A stretch of DNA of 64,000 nt from Cladochytrium replicatum (taxonomy: Eukaryota > Chytridiomycota > Chytridiomycetes > Cladochytriales > Cladochytriaceae): the NCBI GenBank assembly GCA_025526935.1, contig JAHLKD010000114.1, positions 1-64,000 of the forward strand, written 5' to 3'. Every line of letters starts with the position of its first letter. Positions within the stretch are counted from its first letter, which is position 1. The translations under genes and the position numbers were made by a program. Under the pieces are notes generated by a model. The model ran no database searches. It was not told the origin of the DNA and was given only the letters and a program-made list of their open reading frames with translations. Shown in pieces: positions 49,063 to 60,455 of the stretch.

Positions 49063-49640
49063 TCGATCGAGAGAGTGTTCTTTGGACGTGGTGCAGATCT
49101 ATGGCAGCTCTGTGTGTATTTCACAAACTTTTTGTGTATTTTTTTTGCCTGGACAATCGCCGCTCCGGAAAGTTTTTAGCAATATCATCCCATTCTCAAC
49201 ACTTCCCCCTCCAGCACCGTCATACCATGATCCGCACGCTTAAAAAAATATACCTTGGAGAAGAAAAGTGTCAATCAAAGATGAAAAAGGACGATCATCA
49301 GATACTCGTGATTGCAGATGTTATTGATAAGGCTATGTCGTACCTGTGGGTGATTCTAACGTTGCTCGAGATCCTTTGAAAGATTTTGCGTATAGTTGAC
49401 GCAATAAATGAATGTTCCAAACCACCACCTTGTATTGGAGAAACAAAAAAAAGCGTTCTTTTCCAAGACTCAAAACAAAACTCCAACTCCAACAGCAAAA
49501 CCAAAAACTAAGAAAGAGGAAAACAAGGTAAAACGAAAACGTTGCCGCAGCGAAAAGAGCTTATTATCGCGGCGAACGTGCCGTAGAATGAGCTCAATCC
49601 GTGCGGCGAAAGCGCCACACGAAACGATGTGATCTACCAT
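49063..49640. other. 3' flank shared with the second gene copy
   Basis: The sequence after the stop, including CCGGAAAGTTTTTAGCAATATC and CAGCACCGTCATACCA, recurs at about 55170-55320 after the second copy. This shows that the flank was duplicated along with the gene. No gene is seen. Confidence 0.6.
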
Positions 49641-49649
49641 GATCCCACC

Positions 49650-50205
49650 TCAACAGTTCGCATTTCGAGGAGCGAACGCAATTGATGGTTTACCTTTGGT
49701 AGCACCTTTGTGAGTAGGTCTGCAACGTTGTTTTCAGAAGCAGCGTAAAACCCTGCACTGTCTTCCCGTTGGGTTTGCGAGCCAGGAAGATTTCGGGTTC
49801 AGATGCTTGTTGGTATTGTTCTTGATGTAGCCACTGCTGATCTGGGCAAACCCATGAGGTATTCTTCCTCGTGGAGTGATGTTGGTCCTCGCTATATACC
49901 GGTGAATCCAATAATGTCATGTAGTTCGAAGATTTTATCCTGTGACCAGATCCGCTCTCCCCGTTACTTCATACAAAGCGAGTAGCTCCGAATGCGATGA
50001 GGAGGTTGTCACGATGGCTTGTTTCGTGAACCTAAACGAGACTGCGGTACTGTTTGAGTGTACCGATGTAGCCAGTTTATGCAGCTGTAAACGTCGGATA
50101 GATATCCCGAATCGGCATAAACTTCAAGACGGTGTTCTCCTGGTCGAGCTTGATAGAATTAGACCATCGTCTGATCTACCTTTCAGGTAAGGAGAAATTT
50201 GCTTG
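49650..50205 (-). mobile_element. Ty1/copia retrotransposon relic (RNase H end of pol)
   Basis: On the minus strand, fragments in shifting frames give YLKGRSDDGLIL, then EVYADSGYLSDVYSC, then VTTSSSHSELLALYEV and finally ASENNVADLLTKVLPK. These match in order the YLKGT, YxDADW, STEAEY and NVADxxTKxLP motifs at the end of copia pol. Stops and frameshifts are many, and no long terminal repeat was identified. A second copy lies at 55330-55860. Confidence 0.7.
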
Positions 50206-50232
50206 ATCCCAAGTCGAAAAGCTTCGACAAGT

Positions 50233-50310
50233 CAACAATGTGTGTGTGCTTGGGTCGAGCCAGACACCTGACGCGCCGAGTGGGTCAAGCTTCGTTATGA
50301 ACGTGCCGCG
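50233..50310 (+). pseudogene. Fragment of the GRAM-VASt gene (VASt part)
   Basis: About 75 bp nearly identical to 47332-47405 of the sterol-transfer gene (GGGTCGAGCCAGACACCTGA and onward), encoding the VASt segment around VCVLGSSQTPDAPSGSS. It stands alone, out of any longer frame. It marks an edge of the duplicated block. Confidence 0.88.
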
Positions 50311-50989
50311 AGGCCAACGGCATTCAACTCGCAGGGTCAAAGTTCTCTGTTTGACGTACCTCTCAGGTCCGGATCAGCGAAAAACCAGGTCTCAACGTTT
50401 GGCTATTTTTCAAGTTTGGACTGTTTTTTCCCTGGCAAACCAGGCGTGGTAGAGCTTTGCAGACGACGGCAATCAATTTGGAAGGCTTATTACAAATTTT
50501 ACGTACTCAGCACCTTCAGATCGGAGAAACACCCGGACCACCTCTTCACCAGTTCGATTTGGGCTGTGGATTAAACATCGTATCACGCAGGGAAAGCGAC
50601 GATTGATTTGCATGGGACGCTCTGAACAATTTGAAAGAGGATGTTTTGATTGCGCTCGTACATGGGAGGGGATGATCTGCGGTACTGGATACCCCGTTAC
50701 TCGACCGAGCCGTTTCTTGTTATGATATCTTATATTGTTGCGCTATTAATGTTCAAACCACTGTGACTCGTATTGATGCAATATGCCGATCTTCAGAATA
50801 AAGCATGGCACGGAAGAAGTTATTCCGACAGATTATGCACATTTTGGGGATTTTCCAACGATACTTGCTGCTTTCAGATGAATCTGATCATCAGGTGTTT
50901 GCGAAAGGTACGAGAAATAGTCCGCCATCGCCTCAGGCAGCTTCTTCTGCTGTGCTCGCCTATATCCAGAGATTAGCGTGCACATCGAG

Positions 50990-51260
50990 ATATCTCATCG
51001 ACTTACGTTTCGCCACGAAGGAGGTGAGCCACCCTGTCTGAAGGAGTGAGTTCTAGGACACGGGTATAGTCTTTCTCTGCTTCATCGTAACGACCTTGAC
51101 AGAAAAAACATGATTAGCGGGGATGAGCTACTCGCGCAGTGTGTCGTACCCATGGATTGGAAAAGGTTTGCGCGGTTGAAATAAACATGGGCCGCTCCGG
51201 GATTTAGTTCAATAGCTCGGTCAAATTCTTCTAGTGCTCCTTCCTTGTCTGTATCATTTG
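50990..51260 (-). pseudogene. Two orphan TPR-repeat exons
   Basis: Minus-strand 51152-51248 reads KEGALEEFDRAIELNPGAA then HVYFNRANLFQSMG. After an intron-like gap it continues at 51016-51096 as GRYDEAEKDYTRVLELTPSD and HLLRGET. These are two tetratricopeptide repeats with correct splice borders (acceptor before DKEG, GTACGA/CAAG around the gap, GTAAGT after). No further exons, start or stop were found on either side, so it is a gene fragment, probably carried here with the duplicated or inserted DNA. Confidence 0.65.
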
Positions 51261-52245
51261 GTCAAAGAACAAAGCGACGGAAATTTGGGACCTATGCTCA
51301 CAGTTTCGGATGTGATGTGGGCCAGTTCTAGGACTCATGCTCTCTTCCCAGATCATGCTATATGAATGCATGGATGGTGACAGTTTTGGATCTCAGGAGC
51401 AACAGGACATATCAGTTAGGAGGCACACACTCAACACAAATTTGGATTTGTATGGACTCAGGTAATTGAACCAGTATCACGATTTCAAACAGTATCGCGT
51501 GGTATAGCGCGGTAGCAGCATGAGCCAGCACACAGAGACATTCAGCAATTTTACGAGTTTTAATCATCAATTCTATGACACTGTGGCGACAGTCAAGATT
51601 CGGACGCTGGAGAAGTGACAGGGTTTCAGAACAGTCCACAACATTCCCAAGATTTCGCCGACACGAATGCTCCGACAGCTCTTCCCTGCCAATGATTGTT
51701 TATGGCAACCCGAGTGGCGAAACCAGTGGAGCGGCTCAGGCACCAATAGGCAACGTATGCAGATTTCAGCAAGGACACCAATCATGGCAATTTTGTTTTT
51801 GGAGACGCTTGGTAGGATTCTGGGCATCTTGGATTTCAGGATTTTCTTTTATGTGTTTATGGACTTGCATGTCTTCACTTTTTTCTCTCTGTTGTGGGTT
51901 TTTCTGATTAGCATGTCAGGAGGTTGTGGGATTGTACCTTTTAGTTTCTTTTGGTGGCAGGGAACCTAGCAGCTCTCGGGTTGTGCAGAAGGGGGATTTG
52001 TTCCAGGCTAACCATTTCGTTTGAGATGTTGGATATGATTTTCATTGTTTGTGTGTCTGTTGTATCTATGCTGTTAGTAGAACATGAACTCAATGACTCT
52101 ACGCCATCACGTTTGAACGGAGTATACCCTAATCCTAATACACTGATTCACCACAACATTCCACAAGCAGTAAGATAAACAAGAGCTAGGCAAAATGACT
52201 GGAATCAACTTAATACCATCTTCAAATGCTCCTTTAAACTAAATG
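51260..52245. other. Region without recognisable genes
   Basis: Short frames only. The 55-bp block at 52111-52165 matches 2061-2115 near the telomere and directly precedes the transposon-derived relic. Confidence 0.45.
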
Positions 52246-53075
52246 GTCTTGATCCACATATTGACACACCAATTGAAACATTGCATACCAACTTTCTTGG
52301 TCTTGTCAAATTTTTTGTGCAATTTACAATGAAAACGTTCTTTGTTGGCAAATCTGATGAATCTTTAGACATAATTGAGGCACGTGTGAACAGTCTTAGC
52401 CGGGATACATTTCGAAGGAAAGTTAGTGGAAAGCAAATGAAAAAGTATCATCCCTCATTTGTTGGCAAAGATTTCAGAGCAGTAGTTCAGATCGTTCTGT
52501 TTGTTTCTAGGGGCTTCACCCCCAATGATATGATTGTAGCAAAAATCGCCCAATTGTGCTTCCAAAGTTCTATTAAGGACATTCATGCTTACTTGATCAA
52601 TGTGTCCACCAATTACATGCACAGTTGGAGGTATTTGATTCAATTTATGAGAAGGATTATGATAAAAACCAAAGGTTCATATTTTTCTACATGCCACTGA
52701 ATACGTACGAAGATTTGGGCCAATGATATTGTAGTCTACTGAGAAAATAGAAGAACAAAATATAGTTATGTGAAACAAGCTGTTTTCAACAAATCGACAG
52801 GCACCAGTCGAGATCCGAGTTTGTCCATAGCAAAACATGAAGGATTACACACGCTAGTATCGGGCGGGACTTGGTTAGATGATATGGGAAATGTATCATG
52901 TGGAGCAGAAAATGTAAGAGATATTCTACGTGATAAAATCATGCAAGTGGCCTTGGGCCTTGATATTGCTGGATCAAGTTTGGTTTGTAATGTCGGCCCG
53001 TTCAATTGCATTTACGAAGACAAAAGGCGTAAATATGATCAAGATTTGGATTTGAAAATCTGTTGCTTCTGAACT
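52246..53075 (+). pseudogene. Relic of a fungal transposon-associated protein
   Basis: Two adjacent frames (about 52246-52697 and 52760-53072) read as parts of one protein. The first has PIETLHTNFLGLVKFFVQF, VSGKQMKKYHPSFVGKDFRAV and a following QIVLFVSRGFTPND. The second has TGTSRDPSLSIAKHEGLHTL and VSGGTWL; between them a segment resembling GPMILxSTEKIEEQN contains a stop. This pattern (D-P-ETLH...GLVKY, GKDFR, a STE-like segment, PSRD) is common in proteins linked to large fungal DNA transposons, by recollection. I cannot name the superfamily with certainty. Stops separate the parts. Confidence 0.5.
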
Positions 53076-54330
53076 TCGAGTCAGTCATTCTCATAACTCA
53101 ACAAACATACTTGCTAACATTTGATCAACAAGGTTCAACTCATGGAGAGAAATTTCAGTAATTAGAGAACAAACGTTAATTGTTCAATTAATTCAGCATT
53201 AGAGGCCAAAGACAATCATCAACCCAACTTAGAAAGTGTGGTTATATCACTTCAATTCTCACTATGACCACAGAATTTCTTTCCAAACCATTTGAAAAGC
53301 TGATGGACAATCTATAATTGTAATTTGTCTCTAAGAAGAGTTTACTCCTAGAACAACTGACAAGTTCAGCAACATTAAGTTGAAGCTCAGTAAAAAATAG
53401 AGCATGTACTGGAGCACTGATATAATTCACAAAGTTAGTGTCCACCATGATTGCTCTAATGCATGTCAAATGTAAAGACAAATGATTGTCGTTCAGGAGC
53501 AAAATTAATGGGCTGGAGATGGTCTGACAATACAATATTGTGGTGATGGTAATATTCTTTTAAGTAATTTGTCAATACACACCCAAAACCCCACCTGTTG
53601 GCTTCATAAACCCTAGTGCAAAATTTCTGAACACCGGTAGTATTACTGTCAGTATCGATGAATCTCAGAGGGGAGACTGAATTGATATGGGCGGGGGCCC
53701 ACTTTGAGCCCAATTGTGGTCTCCAAAATTCTCCGGTCAGGTTGTTGGGATAAAGAAAGACTGCCAAGTGTCTAGAAAACACACATCACCGCCGAATTGA
53801 TTTCGTCTGGGACTCACCTTGACATAGCCCAATTGTGGTCTCCAAAATTCTGCTGTCAGGTTGTTTGGATAAAGAAAGACTGCAAAGTGTCGCACGTGCA
53901 CAATCCAGGAAGGCCTGAGTCTCCCAATATGCTGCCGGCTTGACTATAAGCAGGCGGCGACGAACCTGAATGCACAATGTGGCTGGGAGTTCACTATGCC
54001 TCCTGCAGCACTTGCCTAGAACCAACTCAGTCTTGGAGTGGTCAGTGAAAATTTCAAAGGGGGATTGGCGGATTTCTAACCAATGTGTCCAACAACAGCC
54101 ACATTATATTGTCCTCAAAATTTCAATTGGGTAAATTAGTCGCGTCCCTGAAACACGGCTTATGTGCCGAAAGCCCCATTAGGATTTAGACGAGTGCGTT
54201 GATGAGACTAAGAGAAAGAAGGGTAAACCCTCACTAAACGATAGTCTCTTCACAACATCAGTGCTACAAAGCTCCAGCCCACTGAAAATCACCTGACGTG
54301 CTTTTGGGCGTGTATGCCTTTGTGTGATGA
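53076..54330. other. Region without recognisable genes
   Basis: AT-rich DNA with decayed short frames. A segment of about 65 bp occurs twice at about 53707-53770 and 53826-53890 (CCCAATTGTGGTCTCCAAAA and onward), a local duplication about 118 bp apart. Its right edge joins the copy of the small membrane-protein promoter. Confidence 0.5.
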
Positions 54331-54608
54331 TTTAAAAAACGCTCGTGTGAATAATTTTGCAGCGGTCACAAGAAAAGTTTTGTCGTATCCAACCCTGCTT
54401 ATGCTTGTTGTGTGTGCGCTATAAAATCGTTGCCTTCCTCCTCGCACTATCGCCATTACTGGTGGTTATCCTCGGTGCTCTGATTTCTGCATTCAAATCA
54501 ATCGCTCAAGCTTAGTTTGTATTCTCTTCAACCTTTGTCGCACGGGCTGTGTTCCATCCAAAACCTTACAAATCGAATCGAATCGAATAACAGAAGGCAA
54601 CGAAAAAT

Positions 54609-55076
54609 ATGACCGCACTGCCCAGTGACACCAGACCACAATACCCACCACCAACACCACCACCACCACAAGCAACCGAACCCACCCCATCACTACCCCC
54701 GGCCTACGTCTACGCAAGGGCTGATGCCAACCTCAAACCCTCCGATATCCCCTTGACCAAGTACCCCGACACCAAACTCACATTCCTCGCCGCGTCCGCC
54801 AGCCTCGTCTTTTGCTTCTCTATGCGTTTCTGGGAGTATAGATTCCCAAAGCCGCGAGCGATAAGCTACAACGCCGGAGTGGCGATCGGGAATGGGTTGG
54901 CTGGGCTTGCGTACTTGACGATCGGGGCTGTTGTCGCCGGTATTGCGGGGAGTGTGACTCACGGGGCTGTGATATGTTTCAATGTTGCGACTATGTTTTT
55001 GATGATGTCTGCGTGGACCGCGCGCAGGTATTATCGAATGAAGAGGGAGTGGGTGAACAGCGGGGGGATCGTTTGA
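54609..55076 (+). CDS. Small proline-rich multi-pass membrane protein, family copy 2
   Basis: Single exon, 155 aa, intact and clearly a recent duplicate of 48604-49062, including its promoter (GCTTATGCTTGTTGTGTGTG about 200 bp upstream) and its 3' flank. Differences include a longer proline run, the loss of one Phe-Gly pair in the first helix (SASLVFCFSMRFWEY) and NVATMFLMMSAWTARRYY in the last helix. The frame is kept throughout, which suggests that the protein is still under selection or that the copy is young. Confidence 0.8.
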   Translation: MTALPSDTRPQYPPPTPPPPQATEPTPSLPPAYVYARADANLKPSDIPLTKYPDTKLTFLAASASLVFCFSMRFWEYRFPKPRAISYNAGVAIGNGLAGLAYLTIGAVVAGIAGSVTHGAVICFNVATMFLMMSAWTARRYYRMKREWVNSGGIV

Positions 55077-55329
55077 TTGAGAGAGTGCTTTTTGGACGTG
55101 GGGAAAATCTATAGCAGTTTTGCGAGTATTTCACGTCCTCCTGTTTTTGGTTTTTTGCTTGGACAATCACCGCCCCGGAAAGTTTTTTAGCAATATCATC
55201 CATTCTCAACACTTCCCCTCCAGCACCGTCATACCAAGATCCGCACGCTGAAAAAAAAAATGCCTTGGAGAGTGTCAATCAAAACGAACAAGGATGATCA
55301 TCAGATACTCGTCGCTGGGATTTAGGGGT

Positions 55330-55860
55330 TTGCATTTCGAGAAGGGAACGTCATCCAAGTTTCCGACACAATCGTTGATGTGTGACCTTTGATAGCACAT
55401 GTTGTTTTCAGAAGCAGGGTGCAACAACCTGCACTGTCTTCCCGTTGTGTTCGCGAGCCAGGAAGATTTCGGGTTCAGATGTTTGTTGGTTTTGGGTTCA
55501 GATGTTTGGTTCTTGATGTAGCCACCGCTGATCTGGGCAATACATGAGGCAAAATATACTGGTGAATCCAATCATGTCATGTACTTCGAAAACTATTTCC
55601 TGTAACGAGATCCACTCTCCGTGTTACTTCATACAAAGCGAGTAGCACCGAGTGCCATGGGGGGTTGTCACGATGGCTTCTTTCGTGAACGAGATTGCTG
55701 TACTGTTTGGTATACCGATGCAGCCAGTTGTGATTTGCAGCTGGAAACGTCGGATAGATATCCCGAATCGGCATAAACTTCAAGACGGTGTTCTCCTGGT
55801 CGAGCTTGGTAGAATTAGACCATCGTCTTATCTAACCTTCAGCTACCGGAGAAATTTGCT
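55330..55860 (-). mobile_element. Second copy of the Ty1/copia RNase H relic
   Basis: Paralogous to 49650-50205 in the same orientation and the same position relative to the small membrane-protein gene. It has deletions and a local duplication (GTTTGTTGGTTTTGGGTTCAGAT around 55479-55505). The minus-strand frame 55577-55783 reads FMPIRDIYPTFPA, WLHRYTKQ and then VLLALYEV. Non-functional. Confidence 0.7.
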
Positions 55861-55984
55861 TGATCCCAAGTCAATGTCTCCATGTTGGTTATGCGAATGA
55901 CGTGCAAGCAGTTTGCCGGAGAAAGCAGTGTTTGGTCTTGAGCTGATGGCCAATTCCTGTGGTGTGCAAACAGCTTCTAAAGGA

Positions 55985-56250
55985 CGTTAAAGGCAACAAT
56001 GTGTGCGTGCCCGGGTCGAGCCAGACACCTGACGCGCCGAGCTTCGTTATTTACGTGCGGTGCTCTATGATGGAGGAGCGGATGAGGGTGCTTGAAGGGG
56101 TTGTGAGGGAGCAGGCTAGACTGGTGAAGGGGTGAAGGCACAAGGAGGAGTGAGAAGAATATTTGGTTTTTAGGAAAACAACCCTTACACTTGAGCTTTG
56201 TCTATCGCTTTTGTGGCAATCTAGCTCTTTTCTACTGGTTATGATCGTTA
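55985..56250 (+). pseudogene. Rearranged fragment of the GRAM-VASt gene 3' end
   Basis: The first 75 bp match the VASt piece at 47332 with a 14-bp deletion (GCGCCGAGCTTCGTT). From about 56069 the sequence jumps to the gene's C-terminus (ATGGAGGAGCGGATGAGGGT, cf. 48152) and its 3' flank. An internal deletion of about 0.7 kb therefore joined the two. It precedes a broken copy of the small membrane-protein gene, in the same order as the intact locus. Confidence 0.8.
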
Positions 56251-56439
56251 AGAACAACTGGTTATGATCGTTAAAAACAAGCTTTCGTGATAGTTCCAAA
56301 CAGAAAATTTTGTTGAACACGAAAGTTTTTGTCGTTCACTGAACTAAAATATTGGAGGTAATAACCGAATACGGGGCATCAAGTTTTTCTGTAGACGGGC
56401 GCTCCTCTTTGGACACTCCCAAACAGCTCGGATTGAATA

Positions 56440-56870
56440 AAATCGTCAGCGACTATGGGCAAAATTTTACGACCTGGGACCCCACTATCTCCTCTCCATT
56501 TTCATCGGCTTCATCTTTGGCTTCCTCGCCCATCTCGGTGCCTGCACATTCAAATCCTCGAAAAAAACCATCAGCTGGCGGCGATTGGTGCTTTTTCGCT
56601 GGTGTTGCCCAGATTTCCCTTTGGGAATATATGCAAAGCTCCTCTCGTTTCTGTTCCATCCCATCGGGATCGGGGTGCTGCATTTGATGTCTGCAGCATT
56701 CTGTGCGTCCAAGTACTTTGCCGTGAAGAATTGGTGGGAGAAAACAATTGGCACTTCTGCATTGGGAATATATCAATGTTGTATTCAAGCATATTTTGAA
56801 GAATTTTTCGTTACAGGCGGGTTGTTGGATTCAGTGAAGGCTATTGGTTTTTCAAGGCATTTCTAAGTTT
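56440..56870 (+). pseudogene. Broken copy 3 of the small membrane-protein family
   Basis: The frame opening near 56440 and ending at 56866 reads FIGFIFGFLAHLGACTFKSS for the first helix and IGIGVLHLMSAAFCASKYFA then VKNWWEK for the last helix and tail. The end aligns with IGILDLIMSAWTANRYY of copy 1. No ATG in this frame precedes the first helix; the Pro-rich start lies in another frame or is lost. It follows a GRAM-VASt 3' fragment, as copy 1 does. Confidence 0.6.
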
Positions 56871-57234
56871 GTCTGATGAATGTTTTTCCCATTGATGTTT
56901 TATTTTGTTATTGCATCTTAAAAGTGTTCAACCGTTTTAACACGAATACTTAACCTCGAGTGGACTCCGTACGTGAATCCTCTCACCAATTAGGACAGCT
57001 CGGAATGAGAAATCGCGGTTGGTTGTGTTGACAAGCTCCAGGATTTTGGGTGTATTAAGGTTGACGAGTTCCGGTTGGATGGATCAAGCCGATCAAGATA
57101 AATTTACACCCGTTTCAAAGTAAAATTCGCAACTGTCCCTAAGCAAGTTTCGCTCATAATTAAGCTCCGGGTTGCTTTTGCCTTCCGCTCATTGCAATCC
57201 AAGAAAGCACCTTGCACTCAGCACCTTCCTGACA

Positions 57235-58200
57235 ATGTCCGAAATCCAAGAGCCCGTTGCGCTGTCAACCAGGCTGCGACAAGGCACAGCTAAAGTGGTA
57301 TGCAATCATCAGCAGTGTCAATGACACAGTAACATTGATTGATTCCCTCAAGCATCGCATGGCCCACAGTGTAGTGGATGAGACAATGTCGGGAATGAAT
57401 CGCGAAGTGTACCCACACTTTGTGTATGCCCTCGCTCTCATTTACAGGTACACACATTTCCATCATCCGAAGCCTTGGGTTACTGACATCTTCATTTTAA
57501 GTACATTGGAGTTTCAACTTCAAAAGAACGCCAGCAACCCGGTTGTCCAACTCATTCACTTCCCAACCCAGCTCAACCGCACCGCCTCGCTTCTCCAAGA
57601 TCTTCTCCACTTCCAAGCCGACCTCACCTTGCGTCCCACCCCCAACACTATTGCATACGTCAAGCGACTGAACGAGCTCGGGCGCACTCGCCCAGAATTG
57701 CTGTTGTCCCACGCCTATACCCGGTACCTGGGCGACCTCTCGGGCGGCCAGATGCTCAAGAAGCAGTTCGGGGAGCTGCTTGGCGTTCCCGCGACGCCAA
57801 ATGCAGATGGGCTCAAATTCTATGAGTTTTTCGAGATCGACGACATCAAAGAATTCAAAAACACTTTCAGAGCGAAAATGGACAGCGTTGATAACATCAA
57901 TGGAACCCTCCACGGTTAGCGAAACTGGGTTAGCGCTTTGATACGTTGCTTATGCATTGCATTCGTACAGACGATCTCGTTGCGGAGGCAGTCACAGCCT
58001 TCGAACTTAATACCCGAATCTTTGCGGACATTCACTCCATTTACATGCAGCAAAGGTACCTCGAAAAGTCCGCCTGGAGCAACCAAGTGATTGGCGCCAC
58101 CAAATCACTTCGCAGCTCCCTTCGTCGTATCGAGACCGTGGTTTATTTGACTCTAATGATGTTCTTGTTGGGAAGTTGGCTCTACTTGCGATCCGCTTAG
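57235..58200 (+). CDS. Heme oxygenase, tail-anchored
   Basis: Model 57235..57297, 57353..57447, 57502..57914, 57971..58200 gives 266 aa, introns 54-56 bp. The N-terminus LSTRLRQGTAKVHRMAH carries the expected proximal heme-ligand histidine. HFPTQLNR, HAYTRYLGDLSGGQ (the distal-helix glycine signature) and the following LKKQFG are classic heme oxygenase features. A C-terminal hydrophobic helix (VVYLTLMMFLLGSWLYL) ends the protein, as in HO-1 and yeast Hmx1, and should hold it on the ER with its body in the cytosol. It cleaves heme to biliverdin, CO and iron. Confidence 0.94.
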
Positions 58201-58405
58201 CTGCAAAGAGAACCTGGCGTAGAGAAAGAAGAGAGAAAGTATGTGTGTTGATTTTTTAAGTTGTGTGTTTTCTATGTAAATGTGCTTTTTCGTTCAGTTC
58301 CGCACTGCTCTCTTGTTCCAACGGCGTTAATATAAACATCATCAACGTGACAAATAGCTGGGGCTCAACCTCGCCTTAATCATCAGCGATTAGCCCGTCG
58401 TCAAT

Positions 58406-60328
58406 TTACTCAAGGCCCATTAGTTCAACTTCCTCTTTCCTCTTCCTAAAGCTCTCTTCCCTTTCGTTTACACCAACCATAGCACTCCGCAATTGTGCAC
58501 CTGCCTCCACCAACCACTCCCTCAAGTGCAACTTGGTTCCGGTCGTCTCCACTACAAAAGCCACGAGCTTGGTATTGTCGAGCAACAGCGGGATGTTGAC
58601 ATTGTCGATGTCGTCGCAGGGTTGATGGTAGCACGGGTCAAGTGGTGCGTTTGCGAAGCCGCCGTGGGTTTGTGCCTGCTCGCGGGTTTTGGTTTGGCCT
58701 GTATAATATGGATAGTACGTCAATCATGCCTGCCCAATGCATGCTCAATGAGGAGCTCCCGACCTGCTCCAGTTTCTAAACCACCAGTTGGAACACCGTT
58801 TTGCACGAATGGAAGGAAGTCAGATCCCGCTACCATCGGCAAGAGCTCGTATGGCTCAGGTTTTGGAGTTCTCGGGGTACGGTGGTGAGTTCGATTCCCT
58901 TTAGTGAAGACATACTGAGAAATTCGGTTGTTGGAATTTCGATGTCACTCACAATACGTTGCATAGAGGTGGGTGATAACCAACGACTGGTTTCGAATGG
59001 GCTCAGGTGCAGAGTATCCGTCGAAGATCTAGCAAAGACATCACACTGAAGTCAGCACAGCAATATAGAATGCCTTGAGAAAACTCACAAAAGGAATGCC
59101 GTTCGGACTACCAAGCATATCGTGGTTGACCGACATGACGATCTTTTTGTATTCACTGGGGTGGTTTTGCATCATGTCTCGAACGTAGTGCCTGGAGCCA
59201 AGGAGACCCACTTCTTCCGATCCCCACCACGCGAAACGGATCTTATTAACCAGCTTCCTTGCTATTCCAGATTTGTGCAGTTGAACCGCGACCTCCAAAA
59301 TCGCTGTGCTCCCAGATCCGTTGTCGACCAGCCCCGGACCTTCAGGAACACCATCCAAATGTGCACCCACGACAACGACGGAATCAGCATCACCTGTTTT
59401 CGTCTCCGCAAGAACATTGAATGTCTCCACAACTTTGAGCGTGTTGTTTACAGAAATGCTGATCTTCGCAGAATCGATTTTGGCAATGAGCGCAGTTCCG
59501 ATAGTATGCGTTGCGGAGAGGACGGGGATACCCATCAACGGATCGTACTTTTTCCACTCGACAATCCGAACTCGGGACCCAAGGAGGGACTTCAGACGCG
59601 GGGGATTGTAAAATATAAGGGCGATTGCTCCAGCCTGGCAAGAAAAGTAAATATTTGGTCGAATTGACGATAGTGAGCCACAGTACCTTTTCAGCGCTAT
59701 ATGCTGCATCCCAATAATCGCATGCTTTCTGTCCAGCTTCGATTAATCCCACAGAGTTTGGTGGGAAAGATTCAAACGACTTTGGAGTGCATCCGCCATC
59801 AGGTACATGATAGAGTGAAGCGCCTTCAATGACCGCGGAAGGTCCCCCGTACCGCATGGAGCGGACTAGACAATTGCAGCAGCATCAGTGACCTGCCTTC
59901 ATAACATATCTCAGTCCCCTTAGCACTACCATCGACATTGGGTTGGAGAGTTCCAGACCACGGTCCAGAGACCTTAACCACAGGGGGTTCGTTTTCCTGT
60001 GCCAATCCAAGGATAAGTTTTGACAGTGCAGGCGACTTCCACTACGTACAGTCCAAACAGGTGCACTGAAGTACTGAGTTGAGATATCATACGAAGAGAG
60101 ACCTCCCAGAACGGACAGGACGTATTCAGCGGACGCCGCATGACCAGGCCCGATTGCCCTGTTGCCGTGTTGGATTGCAACGTCGTTAAGCGCGGTCAAG
60201 TGGGATTTCAGCCCCGGCTCGGCAATGAATGACGGAAGTACACCCCACGACGGCCAGGCGAGATTCCCAAACGCTACATTCGCAAGGTTGCCTTGAATCG
60301 CCAGAGCGTTTCCGGCAGGAAGATGCAT
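58406..60328 (-). CDS. M28-family zinc aminopeptidase with PA domain
   Basis: Model complement(58406..58698, 58764..58898, 58953..59028, 59089..59634, 59687..59865, 59930..59996, 60050..60328) gives 524 aa with consistent phases. A PA-type insert (residues about 95-260) precedes the catalytic core. Zinc ligands and catalytic residues are seen in VVVVGAHLDG (His), GLVDNGSG (Asp), WWGSEEVGLLGS (Glu-Glu), SVNHDMLG (Asp) and CYHQPCDD (His). It resembles secreted fungal and bacterial leucine or broad-specificity aminopeptidases. No signal peptide is seen at the chosen ATG, so a short upstream exon may be missing. The donor at 58763 (GTCGGG) is unusual but restores the family sequence. Confidence 0.88.
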
Positions 60329-60455
60329 TTCAGAATGATAAAGGGGTCGTGGGTCGCGCCACGAATTGTGATTAGAACATCATTTTTTAGTGTGGGGGAT
60401 GGAATTACATTGCGTTTGTCCGCAAGACATTCGAATATATGACCGTCTTGAAAGA

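Larger units (their letters stand above)
48340..56870. repeat. Interrupted tandem segmental duplication (three units)
   Basis: Unit 1: GRAM-VASt 3' end (47330-48300), membrane-protein gene (48604), copia relic (49650-50205). Unit 2: VASt fragment (50233-50310), a roughly 4-kb interruption, promoter copy from about 54340, membrane-protein gene (54609), copia relic (55330-55860). Unit 3: rearranged GRAM-VASt end (55985-56250), broken membrane-protein gene (to 56870). The same order in each unit and matches in the non-coding flanks (e.g. GCTTATGCTTGTTGTGTGTG) support duplication as a block, not retroposition. Confidence 0.78.

Noticed and set aside
49690-49920. 76-codon minus-strand frame as a possible small gene
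   Set aside because: It is part of a degraded copia RNase H region; neighbouring frames carry the rest of the motifs.
52281-52700. 139-codon frame as a functional gene
   Set aside because: Its continuation after a stop (52760-53072) completes the pattern of a transposon-associated protein, so it is a fragment of a decayed longer gene.
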